A DNA stretch of 64,000 nt, taken from positions 3,286,001-3,350,000 of the forward strand of contig NZ_CP014766.1 in assembly GCF_001611675.1 (NCBI RefSeq). The letters run 5' to 3'. Numbering within the stretch: the first letter of the stretch is position 1; every line of letters begins with the position of its first letter. Positions 9,544 through 19,253 of the stretch are shown piece by piece. The notes under the pieces were generated by a model that was given only the letters and a program-made list of their open reading frames with translations, made no database searches and had not been told where the DNA came from. The position numbers and the translations under genes were made by a program. The DNA is from Pontibacter akesuensis (lineage in GTDB: Bacteria > Bacteroidota > Bacteroidia > Cytophagales > Hymenobacteraceae).

Positions 9544-9805
9544 TATTCGCTCCGCTGCGGGCTGCCCTTACGGGCACCGCAACATGCACAAGGCGCTCAA
9601 CCCAAGGACTAAAATCGGTTCAAGTCGCAACAGCTTAAGCGAAACAAAAAGGTATAACTCTCCCCTTGAGGGGACTACAGGGGTATTTTACTCCTGCTGA
9701 CAATTTTTCTCCTCGGAGGGGCCAGGGAGGAAGTTCCTCGTGTAATCTGTCCCATTGCCATCCCCGTGCTTACCTCAAGCGATTGCTTTTTGTATTAGCA
9801 TAACA

Positions 9806-12181
9806 CTAGAAAGGATAGCCAATAGCGATATTCAGCACCATGCTGTTTTCACCGCTGAAGCTACCGTTAAAGTTTTTGAGTGCATTCTGCTTCTCCACAG
9901 GCGGGTAAGGCAGGCGCACGGGTATGCCAACATCCAGCCGAAGTACAAAGAACTCCACATCCACCCGTAAGCCGAATCCGGTTCCTACTGCTAGCTGGTT
10001 TAAAAAGTTCTTTGGATCAAACTCGCCACCGTCACGGTTATCATCTACGGCTTGTTCCCTTTTATCAAATGTCCAGATGTTACCGGCGTCAACAAATACG
10101 GCTCCCTTAAAAAAGCCTACTATTGGGAAACGATATTCTATGTTGCCAACCAGCCGAATGTCTCCCACCTGATCAAAAAAGGAAAAGGTTGAAGTTGTAT
10201 CTATATAGCTGCCAGGTCCTATGCTTCGGGCCCTGAAGGCACGGATGCTGTTTGGCCCGCCTACCGAAAACTGCTTTACATAGGGCAACGTGTTGGAGTT
10301 GCCATAGGCAAAACCGGCTCCTGTTACCAAGCGTGTCACCAGCTGGCTCTCCTTGCCAAAGTTAAAGTAGTGCCTGAAGTCGTTGTCCAGCAAAATATAC
10401 TGGGAGAAACGGCTGCCTGCAATGGTACGGGGCGCATCATCGGTTGGCGGAGGGAACCCTGTTACGGACTGAAACGCGTTTAGGGAGTTGCCGGATAGGT
10501 CAAGCGTCACCTGATCAAAGAACTGGTTTGTTCTATTCTCATATACTTGGGTGCTGTAGGTCAGCTGGTAAATGGAGCCGATAATGAACTGGTTCTCAAA
10601 GCTGCGGCGCAGGAAAGGGTTGTCCACTAAATATTTTGTAAAATCAGGAGTAACGTTCGATAGCCGCACATACTGCAGGTTAATCGGCGTGACATCGATT
10701 GTGACTGTTTGCGTAGGGCGGTAGTTATAGCCGTACGTGGCGCTGTAGGAGTTCATGCTGAAAAAGCCCACCCGGTTCAGGAAGCTGAACCCTGCCCCAA
10801 TGCGAGTTTGCGGGGCGAACTCTGTTCGCAGGTTCCGAATCTCAAACGGCGATAAGATGCGCGGTATGGAAAGCGATGCCTTGGCACTCAGCTCGAAGGA
10901 GGTAAGGTTAGGGTTGCCTGCTTCCTCCACACCTTCGGGAGCCTCGCCGGTGCCTCTGCCACCCACATAGTTCTCAAAGGTGCCGGAGAACTCCAGGCTT
11001 AGCAGTTCCGATCCCTTAAACGCGTTTTTATTCCGAAAGGCCAGGTTCAGACCAGGCCCCGCGAATCCATTCGATTTACTGACCATTTGGGCCTCTGCCC
11101 GCAGAGACTTTTTCAGGGCGGGGGTAAGGTAGATAAAGGCATCAAGCGCGTTATTCTTCACCGTATCCACTTCATAGTCAATGGTCACGAATTTATAAGC
11201 CGAGTAAGCAGACAGCCGCTTGTTGGTGAGTAGGTGCTCCTCGCGGGTGTATAGGCTGTCCTGCTCCAGGAAAACGCCGCGCAGCAGGTGCTTTGCCTTC
11301 ACGTAGTTCTCGTTCGGGATGTAGTGGTAGCCTTTGTAGTCTATGGTGTCATTTGTGGCCAGGCTGTCGCCTAGGGAATAATTGGCGAAAATAAAGATAT
11401 CGTCCATCTTGTAGGGTTGCAGCGCTTTCGCCGTAGCGGCCTTTTTGATACGAAGCAGCACGTCTACTTTCCGATCGCCTACTGTAGTGTCGGTGCTGTA
11501 GATGAGCAGCTCCGGGCTGAAAAAGTAGTAGCCCTCGTTTTTAAGGACCCCGTCAATGCGCACTCGCTCGGCCGTTAAAGTCGCCAGATCGTAAGGGTCT
11601 CCCGGCTTCAGCAACGTCTCGTCCCGCGTCTGCTCAATATCGCGTTGCACGGGCAGGGAATCGTTCAGCGTGTACTCTATCTTGCGGATGCGGTAAGGCT
11701 CGCCCACGCGTGCGGTCCAGTTTACGGTGGCCTTTTTGTTTTCGATGGTGGTCGTGCTGCCGACAGTATTGTTAAAGTAGCCTCTGTTGTGCAGGCGGCT
11801 GCTCATGATCTGGCTTACGCTGCCGGTATCCAGTTCGGAGAACAGCACGGGAGGCTCTCCGAACTTCGTCATGATCCAGTGCTTGATGCCCTTTTCTTTC
11901 TCAGTATAAAAGGCATTGTAGATGGCAAGCTTGGGGCGCAGGCCAAGTATGGAGGCGTTGGGCTCTGGCCGTACCGTCTGGCTTAGCTCTGCCTCCAGAT
12001 CTGCCGATCGTTTGCTGCTGTCTTTCTCGCCTTTCACCTTCACATCATACCCCCAAAAAAGGGCTTCTCCCTCTGGTACCACTTTCGTAACGCTGCAGCC
12101 TGCAGAAAGTATGAGCAGCAATATGAGTGGCAAAATATAAATGGCTGTTTTACGCCCTGTCCCCGGTTTATCTTTCAACAT
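9806..12181 (-). CDS. tamL: TamL, lipoprotein BamA/TamA-family outer-membrane assembly factor
   Basis: A 791-residue Omp85 protein. Residues 1-29 form a lipoprotein signal (ILPLILLLILSAGC, lipidation at C29), a trait of the Bacteroidota TamA counterpart TamL. POTRA-like repeats follow (for example the GEPYRIRKIEYTLNDSLP stretch near 165-190), then a C-terminal barrel with the lid-loop style motif SIRAFRARSIGPGSY and the family ending FVDAGNIW, VGTGFGLRVDVEFFVLRLDVGIP, GYPF. It should sit in the outer membrane and work with TamB in moving or folding envelope components. Its start lies three bases after the tamB stop, so the two are one operon. Confidence 0.92.
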   Translation of the reverse strand: MLKDKPGTGRKTAIYILPLILLLILSAGCSVTKVVPEGEALFWGYDVKVKGEKDSSKRSADLEAELSQTVRPEPNASILGLRPKLAIYNAFYTEKEKGIKHWIMTKFGEPPVLFSELDTGSVSQIMSSRLHNRGYFNNTVGSTTTIENKKATVNWTARVGEPYRIRKIEYTLNDSLPVQRDIEQTRDETLLKPGDPYDLATLTAERVRIDGVLKNEGYYFFSPELLIYSTDTTVGDRKVDVLLRIKKAATAKALQPYKMDDIFIFANYSLGDSLATNDTIDYKGYHYIPNENYVKAKHLLRGVFLEQDSLYTREEHLLTNKRLSAYSAYKFVTIDYEVDTVKNNALDAFIYLTPALKKSLRAEAQMVSKSNGFAGPGLNLAFRNKNAFKGSELLSLEFSGTFENYVGGRGTGEAPEGVEEAGNPNLTSFELSAKASLSIPRILSPFEIRNLRTEFAPQTRIGAGFSFLNRVGFFSMNSYSATYGYNYRPTQTVTIDVTPINLQYVRLSNVTPDFTKYLVDNPFLRRSFENQFIIGSIYQLTYSTQVYENRTNQFFDQVTLDLSGNSLNAFQSVTGFPPPTDDAPRTIAGSRFSQYILLDNDFRHYFNFGKESQLVTRLVTGAGFAYGNSNTLPYVKQFSVGGPNSIRAFRARSIGPGSYIDTTSTFSFFDQVGDIRLVGNIEYRFPIVGFFKGAVFVDAGNIWTFDKREQAVDDNRDGGEFDPKNFLNQLAVGTGFGLRVDVEFFVLRLDVGIPVRLPYPPVEKQNALKNFNGSFSGENSMVLNIAIGYPF

Positions 12182-12184
12182 AGA

Positions 12185-15100
12185 TTATTGTTCTATTCCC
12201 TCTTCTTTGAGTTCTTGTTCCTGTTCTTTTGCTTCCTGCTTTTCCTTTCTGGTAATTCGGGCTTCTTCCAACTTGCGCTCTTCCTGCCTTCGCTGTACTT
12301 CCTCCACGCTGCGGAAAAGGTCGGAGAAGTTATCGTACTCCCGCACATAAATAAGCGACACGCCTGTTGCGCGCACGTCGCCTCCCTCCAGCACGCCTTC
12401 ATACTGGTTGCGCTGAAAGCCCCGCACCCGCAGGCGCCCATCCTCAGTGAGCGAGTACTCCACCGACACATTTCCACCAAAGCCACTCATGGACTGGTTT
12501 GACTGACTTCCGCCCTCCAGGCCGATATCTGTGCCAACTCGTACCGTTAGTCTATCATTCAGGAATTGCTGTTTCAGGGCTACATTTAGGTCCGTACGCC
12601 CCTGAGCAGAGCCAGAGGAATAATCCTGGTAGGAATCAACGCCTAACTCAAGGCCCAGGCCACCGGCGTAGCGGTTGGTAAGTTGATTTAACTGATCAGT
12701 TAGCACACCACCCAAGCTATTGCGGGCCGAGGCCTCAATACCGCCGCCGGAACTAGCTAGCGGGTCAGGAGCGAGGAAGCGGTTCAGCACCAGGAGCGCA
12801 AACACCTGCTTCGCAAGGGCCGACTCATCCTGTCGCAACAAGCCCAGGCTAGATTCTATTTCACTTGTTTCACCACTCTGTTCTTCCTCGGGTAATTGTA
12901 TGTCGAAGCTGATCTCAGGTGTCAGCAGTTCGCCCTCCACGTTCACCAGCACCTGGAACTCCAACTGGTTCTTCAAAGCAGCATTTTGGCCCATTGATTG
13001 AGGAGCCACCAGCGCCTCTGGGGAAGTTTCTAGCGTGTAGATAGCCGTAATGTCCATCAGGGCCTGGAGCGGATCGCCCGTCCAGTTAATGTAGCTGCCC
13101 TCTTTTATATCAAGCTCTCTGGAAGCCAGGTCGTAGAAGTCCATACTATAGCGGCCGCTGGTGATGGTGTAGCGGCCGTTCATGTTGATCTCCCCGCTCG
13201 GGCGCATGCCGATGTACAACGGATCTGCGGTTCCGCGCACCACCAGGTTATCGCCGGTGATGGGGTCAATTACAATGGTGATTTGGGTGGCGTCGGTTAC
13301 GGTGATCTGCGCTTCTACATCGGCGCCTACGAAGCCCGTCACTTCTACTTCGGCAGAATCAAGCGCCGGATCGCGAATAATCCTGTCCAGCTCGGGCGAC
13401 AGGTTCACGAATTCCACTATGCCTTCCCGCTCCGCCGCCCCGACCGATTCGGCCGGTATCACGGTGGTGAACTCTGAGTTGTCCAGCACACGCGCATTTA
13501 CTCGCACCACCGGCAGGGCCATCGTGCCCGTTATGTCTGCGTCTGCGGCTACAAACACGGTTCCGTAGAACAGGTCGTTGTTTGCGGCGGTGGAGTTCAG
13601 TGCCAGGAACTTGTCAGTGGTTACGTCCAGGTCGAACTGGAAGTCGGTGTATGTCTCAGTTGCAATAAGCCCCTCCACCAGCAGATTGTTCCCCAAGGAG
13701 TCGGTTACAGTAAAATTAGGGAAGCGGATGCCCTGCTCGTTAAACACCAGGCGCTCGTCCTGTAAAGTAAACAGGGAGCCGAACATGGTCAGGTTAAACT
13801 GCGCCTGATCGAAGTTGAGTTCGCCGATGATGTTGGGCTCCGCCACTGTGCCCGTAATGCGGAGGTTACCGCTGGCACTGCCATCGAGTTGCTCCACCAT
13901 GCCAGCGGTAAAGCCAGCAAGCGAGCCTATGTTCAGGTTAGCTATGTTGGCATCCAGGTTCAGGAGCGTGGCGTTTGGCTGCGTCTCCACAAAACCATTC
14001 ACCAGCACCTGGTTGCTGTTGTCTGTTAATTTGGCGTCGATGTTGTAGCGGTTGCCGCCGGCGCTGCTGGCTTCCAGGGCCAGGTCGCCTACGGGCACGC
14101 CCTCATACATGAAATCCGTCACGGCCAAATCAGAGGTAAAAGACAGGTTATCGCCCATGATGTTGTTGACGGTGGCCTCTCCGTTTATGGTGCCCGCAAT
14201 CAGGCTATCCTGATCCATAACCGTTTGCATAAGGTAGCCGATGCTCACGTTCTCAAAAACGGCGTTCAAAGGAGCGTTAGGAGACACGGGCCCTGTGCTG
14301 TTAAGCGCAATGGTCTGCCCTGCGTGCTGCAGCCTGATGTTGTTGGCATACAATAAATTGGTGTCGAACTGCAGGTAATTGTCCTGTGGCACATCCCAAT
14401 CATCGCCGTTTATAACCAGTTGGTCCGGGTTGATGGAGAAGCGGTAACCAGTGCCCAGGCTGTTCAGAACGCCTCCAAACACAAGCTGCTCCGCCGTGGT
14501 GGTGTCACCGGCAATAGCCAGCTTTACCGCTAACTCATCATCCCGGGCGGCGCCCTCTATACTTATGTTCTTGGCGTTCAGGGATGGCGACAGCAGCTGC
14601 TGCAGGTTCAGCTCATACCCCAGTTGCTCCTGGTTTCCGCGTACCCGTAAGTCCAGGTTCTGCAAGGTGTAGTCGGTGTAAACGATCTTACTTATCTGCC
14701 CGTCTACCTGCAGCTGGTTTGTCTCGCCGTTGTAGGTGGCGGTGATAGGCGTGGCCGGTTGCAGCTGCTCGAGTCCCGGTACAAAGGAGGTTATCAGCCC
14801 GGTTTGCTTCAGGTCGATAGTTGCCGTAAAATCTTTCAGATTGATCGCGGCAGGGTAGGGTGGGTCCGGCTGCAGGTCGAAGTAGTAGGAGAAGTACTTC
14901 TGCATGGCCGTAGGCAGGGTCTCCAGCGAGTTTTGGAACTGCATGTTAGCATCCACAATATCAGACTGCACCAGCATTTCGGCTACCTCGCCGCTCTGCT
15001 CCAGCGTCATTGTCAGCGAGTCAACAGGGTATCTTGCGTTGTTGTGTTGCACTACCAGCTCGTTCGCCACCAGACGGCCGCTAATGGTACTGGCATCGGC

Positions 15101-17308
15101 ACCGGTGAATTTTCCCTTTATCTGTCCCTGCACTGCCAGTGGTTCCGGGTACAGGTTAAGTGCCTGTAAATCAGCGTTCTGCAACGCCAGGGTAAAATCA
15201 TAGGCAGGTTGCAGGGTGTCGCGCAAATTAAAATCGCCGGTCAGATCGAAGGCCAGGTTCTGGTCTTCGGCAGTGGCTTTAACCGAGTATAAGTTGCGGT
15301 CGATGTGGGCAGCAAGGTCAATATCGTTGTAGGAATAGCCGTTGTAGTCGAACAGTTGCACCGAGGCCTGCACGTTGGCACGCATGGTTTCAGGTGTGAG
15401 ACCGGTGCCTTGGGCTTTGGCCACCAGTGCCACTTTACCAAGCCCAAGGCTGTCCACAAACAACTGCCCCAAGTCAAAGCCACCAGAACGAACGGTGGCC
15501 GTGAAGCTTTCATTCGCACCCATATCCACATCTGCCTGCACGTTTCCAAAGGAACTGCGCAGATCAGCGGTGGCATCAAAGGCGGTTAAGGTGCCCTTGT
15601 AGTTTCCTTCCATACTTAGCTGGCTGGGGAGCCGGAAGTCGGGCGGAATGGTACCGGCAGGAGTCAGGGCAAGTATGTCGGTACGGGTAGTGGCAAAGCG
15701 ATCGATGTTCAGGTCGAGGTACAGGTTGTCTGGGTCCATGGCGTTGCGCACGGTGCCGCTCACATCCACATAGGTGTCTTTCAATCCTGCTAACTTCAGG
15801 TTGCTGATGCGAAGGTTGTCCAGTTGTCCTTCTGCTTCGGCTTCCAGTTTTATGGTAGAGTTGGCTATACTTCTGAACGAAGGGTTTTCAGCCATATCGG
15901 GCATAAAGTACTGCACGTCCTTCAGCCCCACGTAGCTGTTGTTGATATCGAGGTTCAGGCCGACCTGCGACGGGCTTTCCGTGATAGCCTCCAGCGAGGG
16001 GTACGTCATCTGCAGGTCGTTCTGCAGGTGGCTGTTGCCTGTTTTGAGATCAAGGTTGACGAGGCTGGCGCTGGTGGAGTCCACCACAATGTTGGCATTG
16101 AAATTCTGAATGTTGAAGCCGCTCCGTTCCTGCAGGGTCAGCTGGTTCAGGTCTACCCGGATGCGGTTCAGGCTGTAGAGAATGTCCTGTGCGTCCAGCA
16201 CAATGTCGGTGAACAGCAGGTGGTCGTAGTCCATGCCCTGCGGCTGCTTTGGCGCATTAAAGTTGTCAAACGCTACATCCAGGTCCGTTACATCCATTTC
16301 GCCCAGCGTTAACACCCAGTTCATGGGCGTGCCGGAGGTCTCTTCCACCGACTTGTCCAGCGCTTCGGCTGTCCTGGCCGGGTTCACGGCCAGTGAATCA
16401 ACAGGTTTATACTTCTGCTGCACATACTTCACATCCGTATTACGCAGCATAAAGCTCTTTAAGTCGATGCGGGCATCCTTCAGGTCAATTTTGTCAGCTA
16501 CCACCTCCGACTCGCCCAAAGCCAGTTCAATACGCTGGTCGGCGGGGCGGCTGAGGTAGCTGACCCGGATATCCTCCAGGGCCACGCGGTTCAATCCAAA
16601 GTCCATCTCCAGCGGCTCGGTAGCGGCGGTGTCGGGTGGCGGCAGTTTCGTCTGCTCATAGTCTACCCACGTATGGGCCAGTTGAATCTCATCCACCAGG
16701 TAGCGCTGCTCGTCAAGGTTTACTTCCTCCATGGTGGTGGTCAGGTCGCCGACGCGCGTGGTGATAAAGTTGCCGCCGGCTTCGTCTTTAAAGACGACAT
16801 AGACATTGTTGAGGTTGATGGTGCCGAGCTCAATCTGCATGGCCGCAGCGGAGGTGTCGGCGGGCTGTGCGGCAACAGCGGTGGTGTCGGTGGCAAAGGC
16901 CTCGGTGATAAAGTCGAAGTTGGTGGTGCTGTCTTCGCGGATGTGTAGTTTCAGGGTGGCGTTGTCGAGGTCTATCTTGCTGATGTTAAGCTTACCACTG
17001 ATGAGGGAGAAAATAGCCATGTCCACGCCCAGGCGCTCGGAATACCAAAGCGTGTCCTGTGCCTGGTCCTCCACGTACACGTCCTTCAGTACAATGGTGT
17101 TGCGCCAGTCGGTGGTGAAGCCGCCAATGTCCACCTGTGTGCCAAGGGTGTCCTCCAGGTAGTTCTCTCCCTGTGTAGCCAGGTAGTTTTGCACTGCCTG
17201 AAACTGCAGTGCGATGATGATAAGTATAAGCAGCCCTACAACAATGGCAAGGGGCCAGAGTATGATTTTAAGGGCGATTTTCCCGATATGTTTGGCAGAA
17301 GCGATAAT
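12185..17308 (-). CDS. tamB: TamB, translocation and assembly module inner-membrane anchored protein (start codon unusual)
   Basis: A very large beta-rich protein with the DUF490/TamB C-terminal domain at the end (roughly the last 450 residues, including NGRYTITSGRYSMDFYDLASR and NQLTNRYAGGLGLELG). Most of the length is repeated short beta segments typical of AsmA/TamB bridge proteins that span the periplasm for lipid transport or protein assembly. The first canonical start in frame is GTG at 17194, but the frame is open upstream to 17308 and there encodes a textbook signal anchor (KIALKIILWPLAIVV, then GLLILIIIALQF) followed by VQNYLATQ. No ATG, GTG or TTG exists in that stretch; the first codon after the stop is ATT at 17308. 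Either ATT is used, or a one-base indel separates a GTG at 17312 from the main frame. It is followed three bases later by tamL. Confidence 0.85.
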   Translation of the reverse strand: MIASAKHIGKIALKIILWPLAIVVGLLILIIIALQFQAVQNYLATQGENYLEDTLGTQVDIGGFTTDWRNTIVLKDVYVEDQAQDTLWYSERLGVDMAIFSLISGKLNISKIDLDNATLKLHIREDSTTNFDFITEAFATDTTAVAAQPADTSAAAMQIELGTINLNNVYVVFKDEAGGNFITTRVGDLTTTMEEVNLDEQRYLVDEIQLAHTWVDYEQTKLPPPDTAATEPLEMDFGLNRVALEDIRVSYLSRPADQRIELALGESEVVADKIDLKDARIDLKSFMLRNTDVKYVQQKYKPVDSLAVNPARTAEALDKSVEETSGTPMNWVLTLGEMDVTDLDVAFDNFNAPKQPQGMDYDHLLFTDIVLDAQDILYSLNRIRVDLNQLTLQERSGFNIQNFNANIVVDSTSASLVNLDLKTGNSHLQNDLQMTYPSLEAITESPSQVGLNLDINNSYVGLKDVQYFMPDMAENPSFRSIANSTIKLEAEAEGQLDNLRISNLKLAGLKDTYVDVSGTVRNAMDPDNLYLDLNIDRFATTRTDILALTPAGTIPPDFRLPSQLSMEGNYKGTLTAFDATADLRSSFGNVQADVDMGANESFTATVRSGGFDLGQLFVDSLGLGKVALVAKAQGTGLTPETMRANVQASVQLFDYNGYSYNDIDLAAHIDRNLYSVKATAEDQNLAFDLTGDFNLRDTLQPAYDFTLALQNADLQALNLYPEPLAVQGQIKGKFTGADASTISGRLVANELVVQHNNARYPVDSLTMTLEQSGEVAEMLVQSDIVDANMQFQNSLETLPTAMQKYFSYYFDLQPDPPYPAAINLKDFTATIDLKQTGLITSFVPGLEQLQPATPITATYNGETNQLQVDGQISKIVYTDYTLQNLDLRVRGNQEQLGYELNLQQLLSPSLNAKNISIEGAARDDELAVKLAIAGDTTTAEQLVFGGVLNSLGTGYRFSINPDQLVINGDDWDVPQDNYLQFDTNLLYANNIRLQHAGQTIALNSTGPVSPNAPLNAVFENVSIGYLMQTVMDQDSLIAGTINGEATVNNIMGDNLSFTSDLAVTDFMYEGVPVGDLALEASSAGGNRYNIDAKLTDNSNQVLVNGFVETQPNATLLNLDANIANLNIGSLAGFTAGMVEQLDGSASGNLRITGTVAEPNIIGELNFDQAQFNLTMFGSLFTLQDERLVFNEQGIRFPNFTVTDSLGNNLLVEGLIATETYTDFQFDLDVTTDKFLALNSTAANNDLFYGTVFVAADADITGTMALPVVRVNARVLDNSEFTTVIPAESVGAAEREGIVEFVNLSPELDRIIRDPALDSAEVEVTGFVGADVEAQITVTDATQITIVIDPITGDNLVVRGTADPLYIGMRPSGEINMNGRYTITSGRYSMDFYDLASRELDIKEGSYINWTGDPLQALMDITAIYTLETSPEALVAPQSMGQNAALKNQLEFQVLVNVEGELLTPEISFDIQLPEEEQSGETSEIESSLGLLRQDESALAKQVFALLVLNRFLAPDPLASSGGGIEASARNSLGGVLTDQLNQLTNRYAGGLGLELGVDSYQDYSSGSAQGRTDLNVALKQQFLNDRLTVRVGTDIGLEGGSQSNQSMSGFGGNVSVEYSLTEDGRLRVRGFQRNQYEGVLEGGDVRATGVSLIYVREYDNFSDLFRSVEEVQRRQEERKLEEARITRKEKQEAKEQEQELKEEGIEQ

Positions 17309-17422
17309 TCACAGATTTAGGTTCGTGTTCTGCTTTACGGATTTATGCGAATATGGATAGTATAATTGGTATAAGGAGGGTTTCAGTGACAACCTGACAG
17401 GGAGAGACTTGCCCATAAAGAA

Positions 17423-17474
17423 GCCGCCGCCGCCCGTACTTAGGTGTGGATTCCCAAGTATGGACGGCGGCGGC
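17423..17474 (-). terminator. Hairpin behind pfkA
   Basis: Two 19-base arms, 17423-17441 and 17456-17474, pair except for one mismatch and one wobble; the GCC/GGC-triplet core is very stable. It lies 18 bases past the pfkA stop, followed on the minus strand by CTTCTTTATG, a weak T-tract. Confidence 0.6.
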
Positions 17475-17491
17475 TACGGTAGTTCTAAGCT

Positions 17492-18463
17492 TTATACAGA
17501 GAGTATATCCACCAGCTTCAGGAACTGAGGGTTGATGAGCTTGTCTTTTGTAATGGTGTCGATAAACGGGGTGTACACCAGCTCTCTGTTGATGATACCG
17601 GCCATCTCGCATTTGCGTCCCTGCAGCAGCCCCTCCACACAGGCAACGCCCATCTGGCTGGCGAGCATGCGGTCGGCGGCGGTAGGGGAGCCCCCACGCT
17701 GCACGTGGCCCAGAATGGTTACGCGGGCATCCATGTGCGGCAGCTCGTGCTGCACTTTGGCCGCTATCTCGTTGGCGTTTCCGGCATCGTCGCCCTCTGC
17801 CACAATCACGATGAAGGATGTCTTGGAGCGGTTCCAGCCTGTGCGGAGCGTGTCCACTACGTACTCTATACTTGTCTCCGTTTCCGGGATCATCACAATC
17901 TCGGCGCCGCCGCCGATGGCGCACGGAATGGCAATGTAGCCCGAGTCGCGGCCCATCACCTCAATAAAGAACACACGGTCATGGCTGTCTGCCGTGTCGC
18001 GGATCTTGTCGATGGCATCAAGGGCCGTATTCACGGCGGTGTCGTAGCCAATGGTAAAGTCGGTGCCGTAAAGGTCGTTATCAATGGTGCCGGGGGCCCC
18101 CACAGTAGGAATGCCATACTCCTCGTAGAAGATGTTAGCGCCCGTAAACGTGCCGTCGCCGCCGATGGCCACCAGTCCCTCAATGCCGTGCTGCTGCAAC
18201 TGCTCGTACGCCTGCTTGCGCCCCTCCGGCGTCATAAACTCTTTGCTGCGGGCGGAGCGCAGGATGGTGCCGCCTTTCTGGATGATGTTACTGGCTGAGT
18301 GCGAGTCCATCTTATAGATTTCCCCCTTCACCATTCCTTTGTAGCCGCGGTGGATGCCGTATACTTCTATCCCATGATAAATAGACGCCCTTACTACCGC
18401 CCTGATACATGCATTCATGCCTGGTGAGTCGCCGCCCGAAGTAAAAACTCCTATTCTCTTCAT
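17492..18463 (-). CDS. pfkA: ATP-dependent 6-phosphofructokinase
   Basis: A 323-residue group A phosphofructokinase that makes fructose-1,6-bisphosphate in glycolysis. The ATP site TSGGDSPGMN is at residues 8-17, GGDGTF at 101-106, the catalytic TIDND at 126-130 (D128 as base) and the substrate motif MGRDSGY at 170-176; PTAADRML follows near 250. Length is normal for the bacterial enzyme and no key residue is missing. G104 in GGDGTF favours ATP over pyrophosphate as donor, as in the E. coli enzyme. It is a single gene with a strong hairpin behind it. Confidence 0.97.
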   Translation of the reverse strand: MKRIGVFTSGGDSPGMNACIRAVVRASIYHGIEVYGIHRGYKGMVKGEIYKMDSHSASNIIQKGGTILRSARSKEFMTPEGRKQAYEQLQQHGIEGLVAIGGDGTFTGANIFYEEYGIPTVGAPGTIDNDLYGTDFTIGYDTAVNTALDAIDKIRDTADSHDRVFFIEVMGRDSGYIAIPCAIGGGAEIVMIPETETSIEYVVDTLRTGWNRSKTSFIVIVAEGDDAGNANEIAAKVQHELPHMDARVTILGHVQRGGSPTAADRMLASQMGVACVEGLLQGRKCEMAGIINRELVYTPFIDTITKDKLINPQFLKLVDILSV

Positions 18464-18757
18464 GGTTTATCTATGTCTTATAATGGAGGTAAATTCACAA
18501 TAAAATGCTTCAGGCAGATGTTTACTCTAAGAAGCAAACGCTGAAAGCTCTGCCGAAGAAGCACGCAATTTATAACAAGAAATAAAAGCTTTCTAAATTT
18601 ACGACCTAAAATATATTAAATCGTATGTTATCATATCATTACAGCTTTTACATGAGTACCTGTGGTGCAGCAGTTGCCTCTTGCTTTGGCAGCCGCTGGT
18701 TGCGCCGGCAAAGCTCAAGCGTTCAATTAAAGTAATTTAACTTATACCAGGCAACGT

Positions 18758-19186
18758 ATGTTCGGTTTTTTTGAGAGCGAAGAAACAAAAAGATTAAAGA
18801 GCCACCTCACAAACCTGGGGGCACTGGCACGGATCGATGGGCATCTGGATCCTTCGGAGGTAAAGTATATTGTGGCCATCGGCAAAAAGAACGGCATGAA
18901 AGCCAGCGAGGTGCGCGACCTGATTGCCACCGTAAAAGACGTGAACCCGCAGCTGCCTACCAACGACTCTGAGCGCTTCGACCAGATTTACGATTTAGTG
19001 GAGATGATGCTGGCCGATGGCATTGTGGATGAGAATGAGATGGACTTCTGCATTAACATGGCTGCCAAACTTGGGTTCAAGAAGACAATTGTAGGTGTGC
19101 TGGTTCGTAAAATTTCCATGGGGGTGAAGGATGGCCAGGCCCGCGACATCATCAAGCAGGACGCACAGGCTTTCCTGAACTACTAA
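18758..19186 (+). CDS. TerB-like tellurite resistance family protein
   Basis: A 142-residue all-helical soluble protein. The pattern LGALARIDGHLDPSEVKYI then MMLADGIVDENEMDFC is the paired acidic-helix arrangement of the TerB/DjlA N-terminal fold, which binds metal ions or membranes in other systems. It stands alone, with no other ter gene nearby, so a tellurite role is not supported here; a general housekeeping role is more likely. Start is the ATG at 18758. A hairpin shared with the convergent lipoprotein gene follows it. Confidence 0.75.
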   Translation: MFGFFESEETKRLKSHLTNLGALARIDGHLDPSEVKYIVAIGKKNGMKASEVRDLIATVKDVNPQLPTNDSERFDQIYDLVEMMLADGIVDENEMDFCINMAAKLGFKKTIVGVLVRKISMGVKDGQARDIIKQDAQAFLNY

Positions 19187-19203
19187 CACAGAACAACGCC
19201 CTG

Positions 19204-19247
19204 GCCATAAGCCTGCTGCTACCCTACCAACCAGGCAGGCTTGTGGC
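19204..19247. terminator. Bidirectional terminator between convergent genes
   Basis: 13-base arms at 19204-19216 and 19235-19247 pair with a single T/G wobble; the hairpin sits between the TerB-like gene and the convergent lipoprotein gene. Confidence 0.55.
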
Positions 19248-19253
19248 TTTTGC

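Larger units (their letters stand above)
9026..9805. other. Gene-free, repeat-rich spacer
   Basis: 780 bases between the ends of convergent miaA and tamL, with no credible gene. It contains a nearly perfect 46-base palindrome (9151-9196), a GC-rich block with two copies of GGGGGTAGGGGCCCTC (9476-9491 and 9528-9543), and further short inverted runs around 9270-9300. The minus-strand 61-codon ORF across the GC block is proline/arginine-rich and low in complexity, typical of a random open frame in GC-rich DNA. Confidence 0.6.

Noticed and set aside
9404-9589. Minus-strand ORF of 61 codons across the GC-rich repeats
   Set aside because: Proline/arginine/alanine-rich, low complexity, covers direct repeats and has no promoter or neighbour support.
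18758-19186. Tellurite-resistance locus
   Set aside because: Only a single TerB-like gene with no terZ/A/C/D/E partner, so the resistance name is not supported by context.
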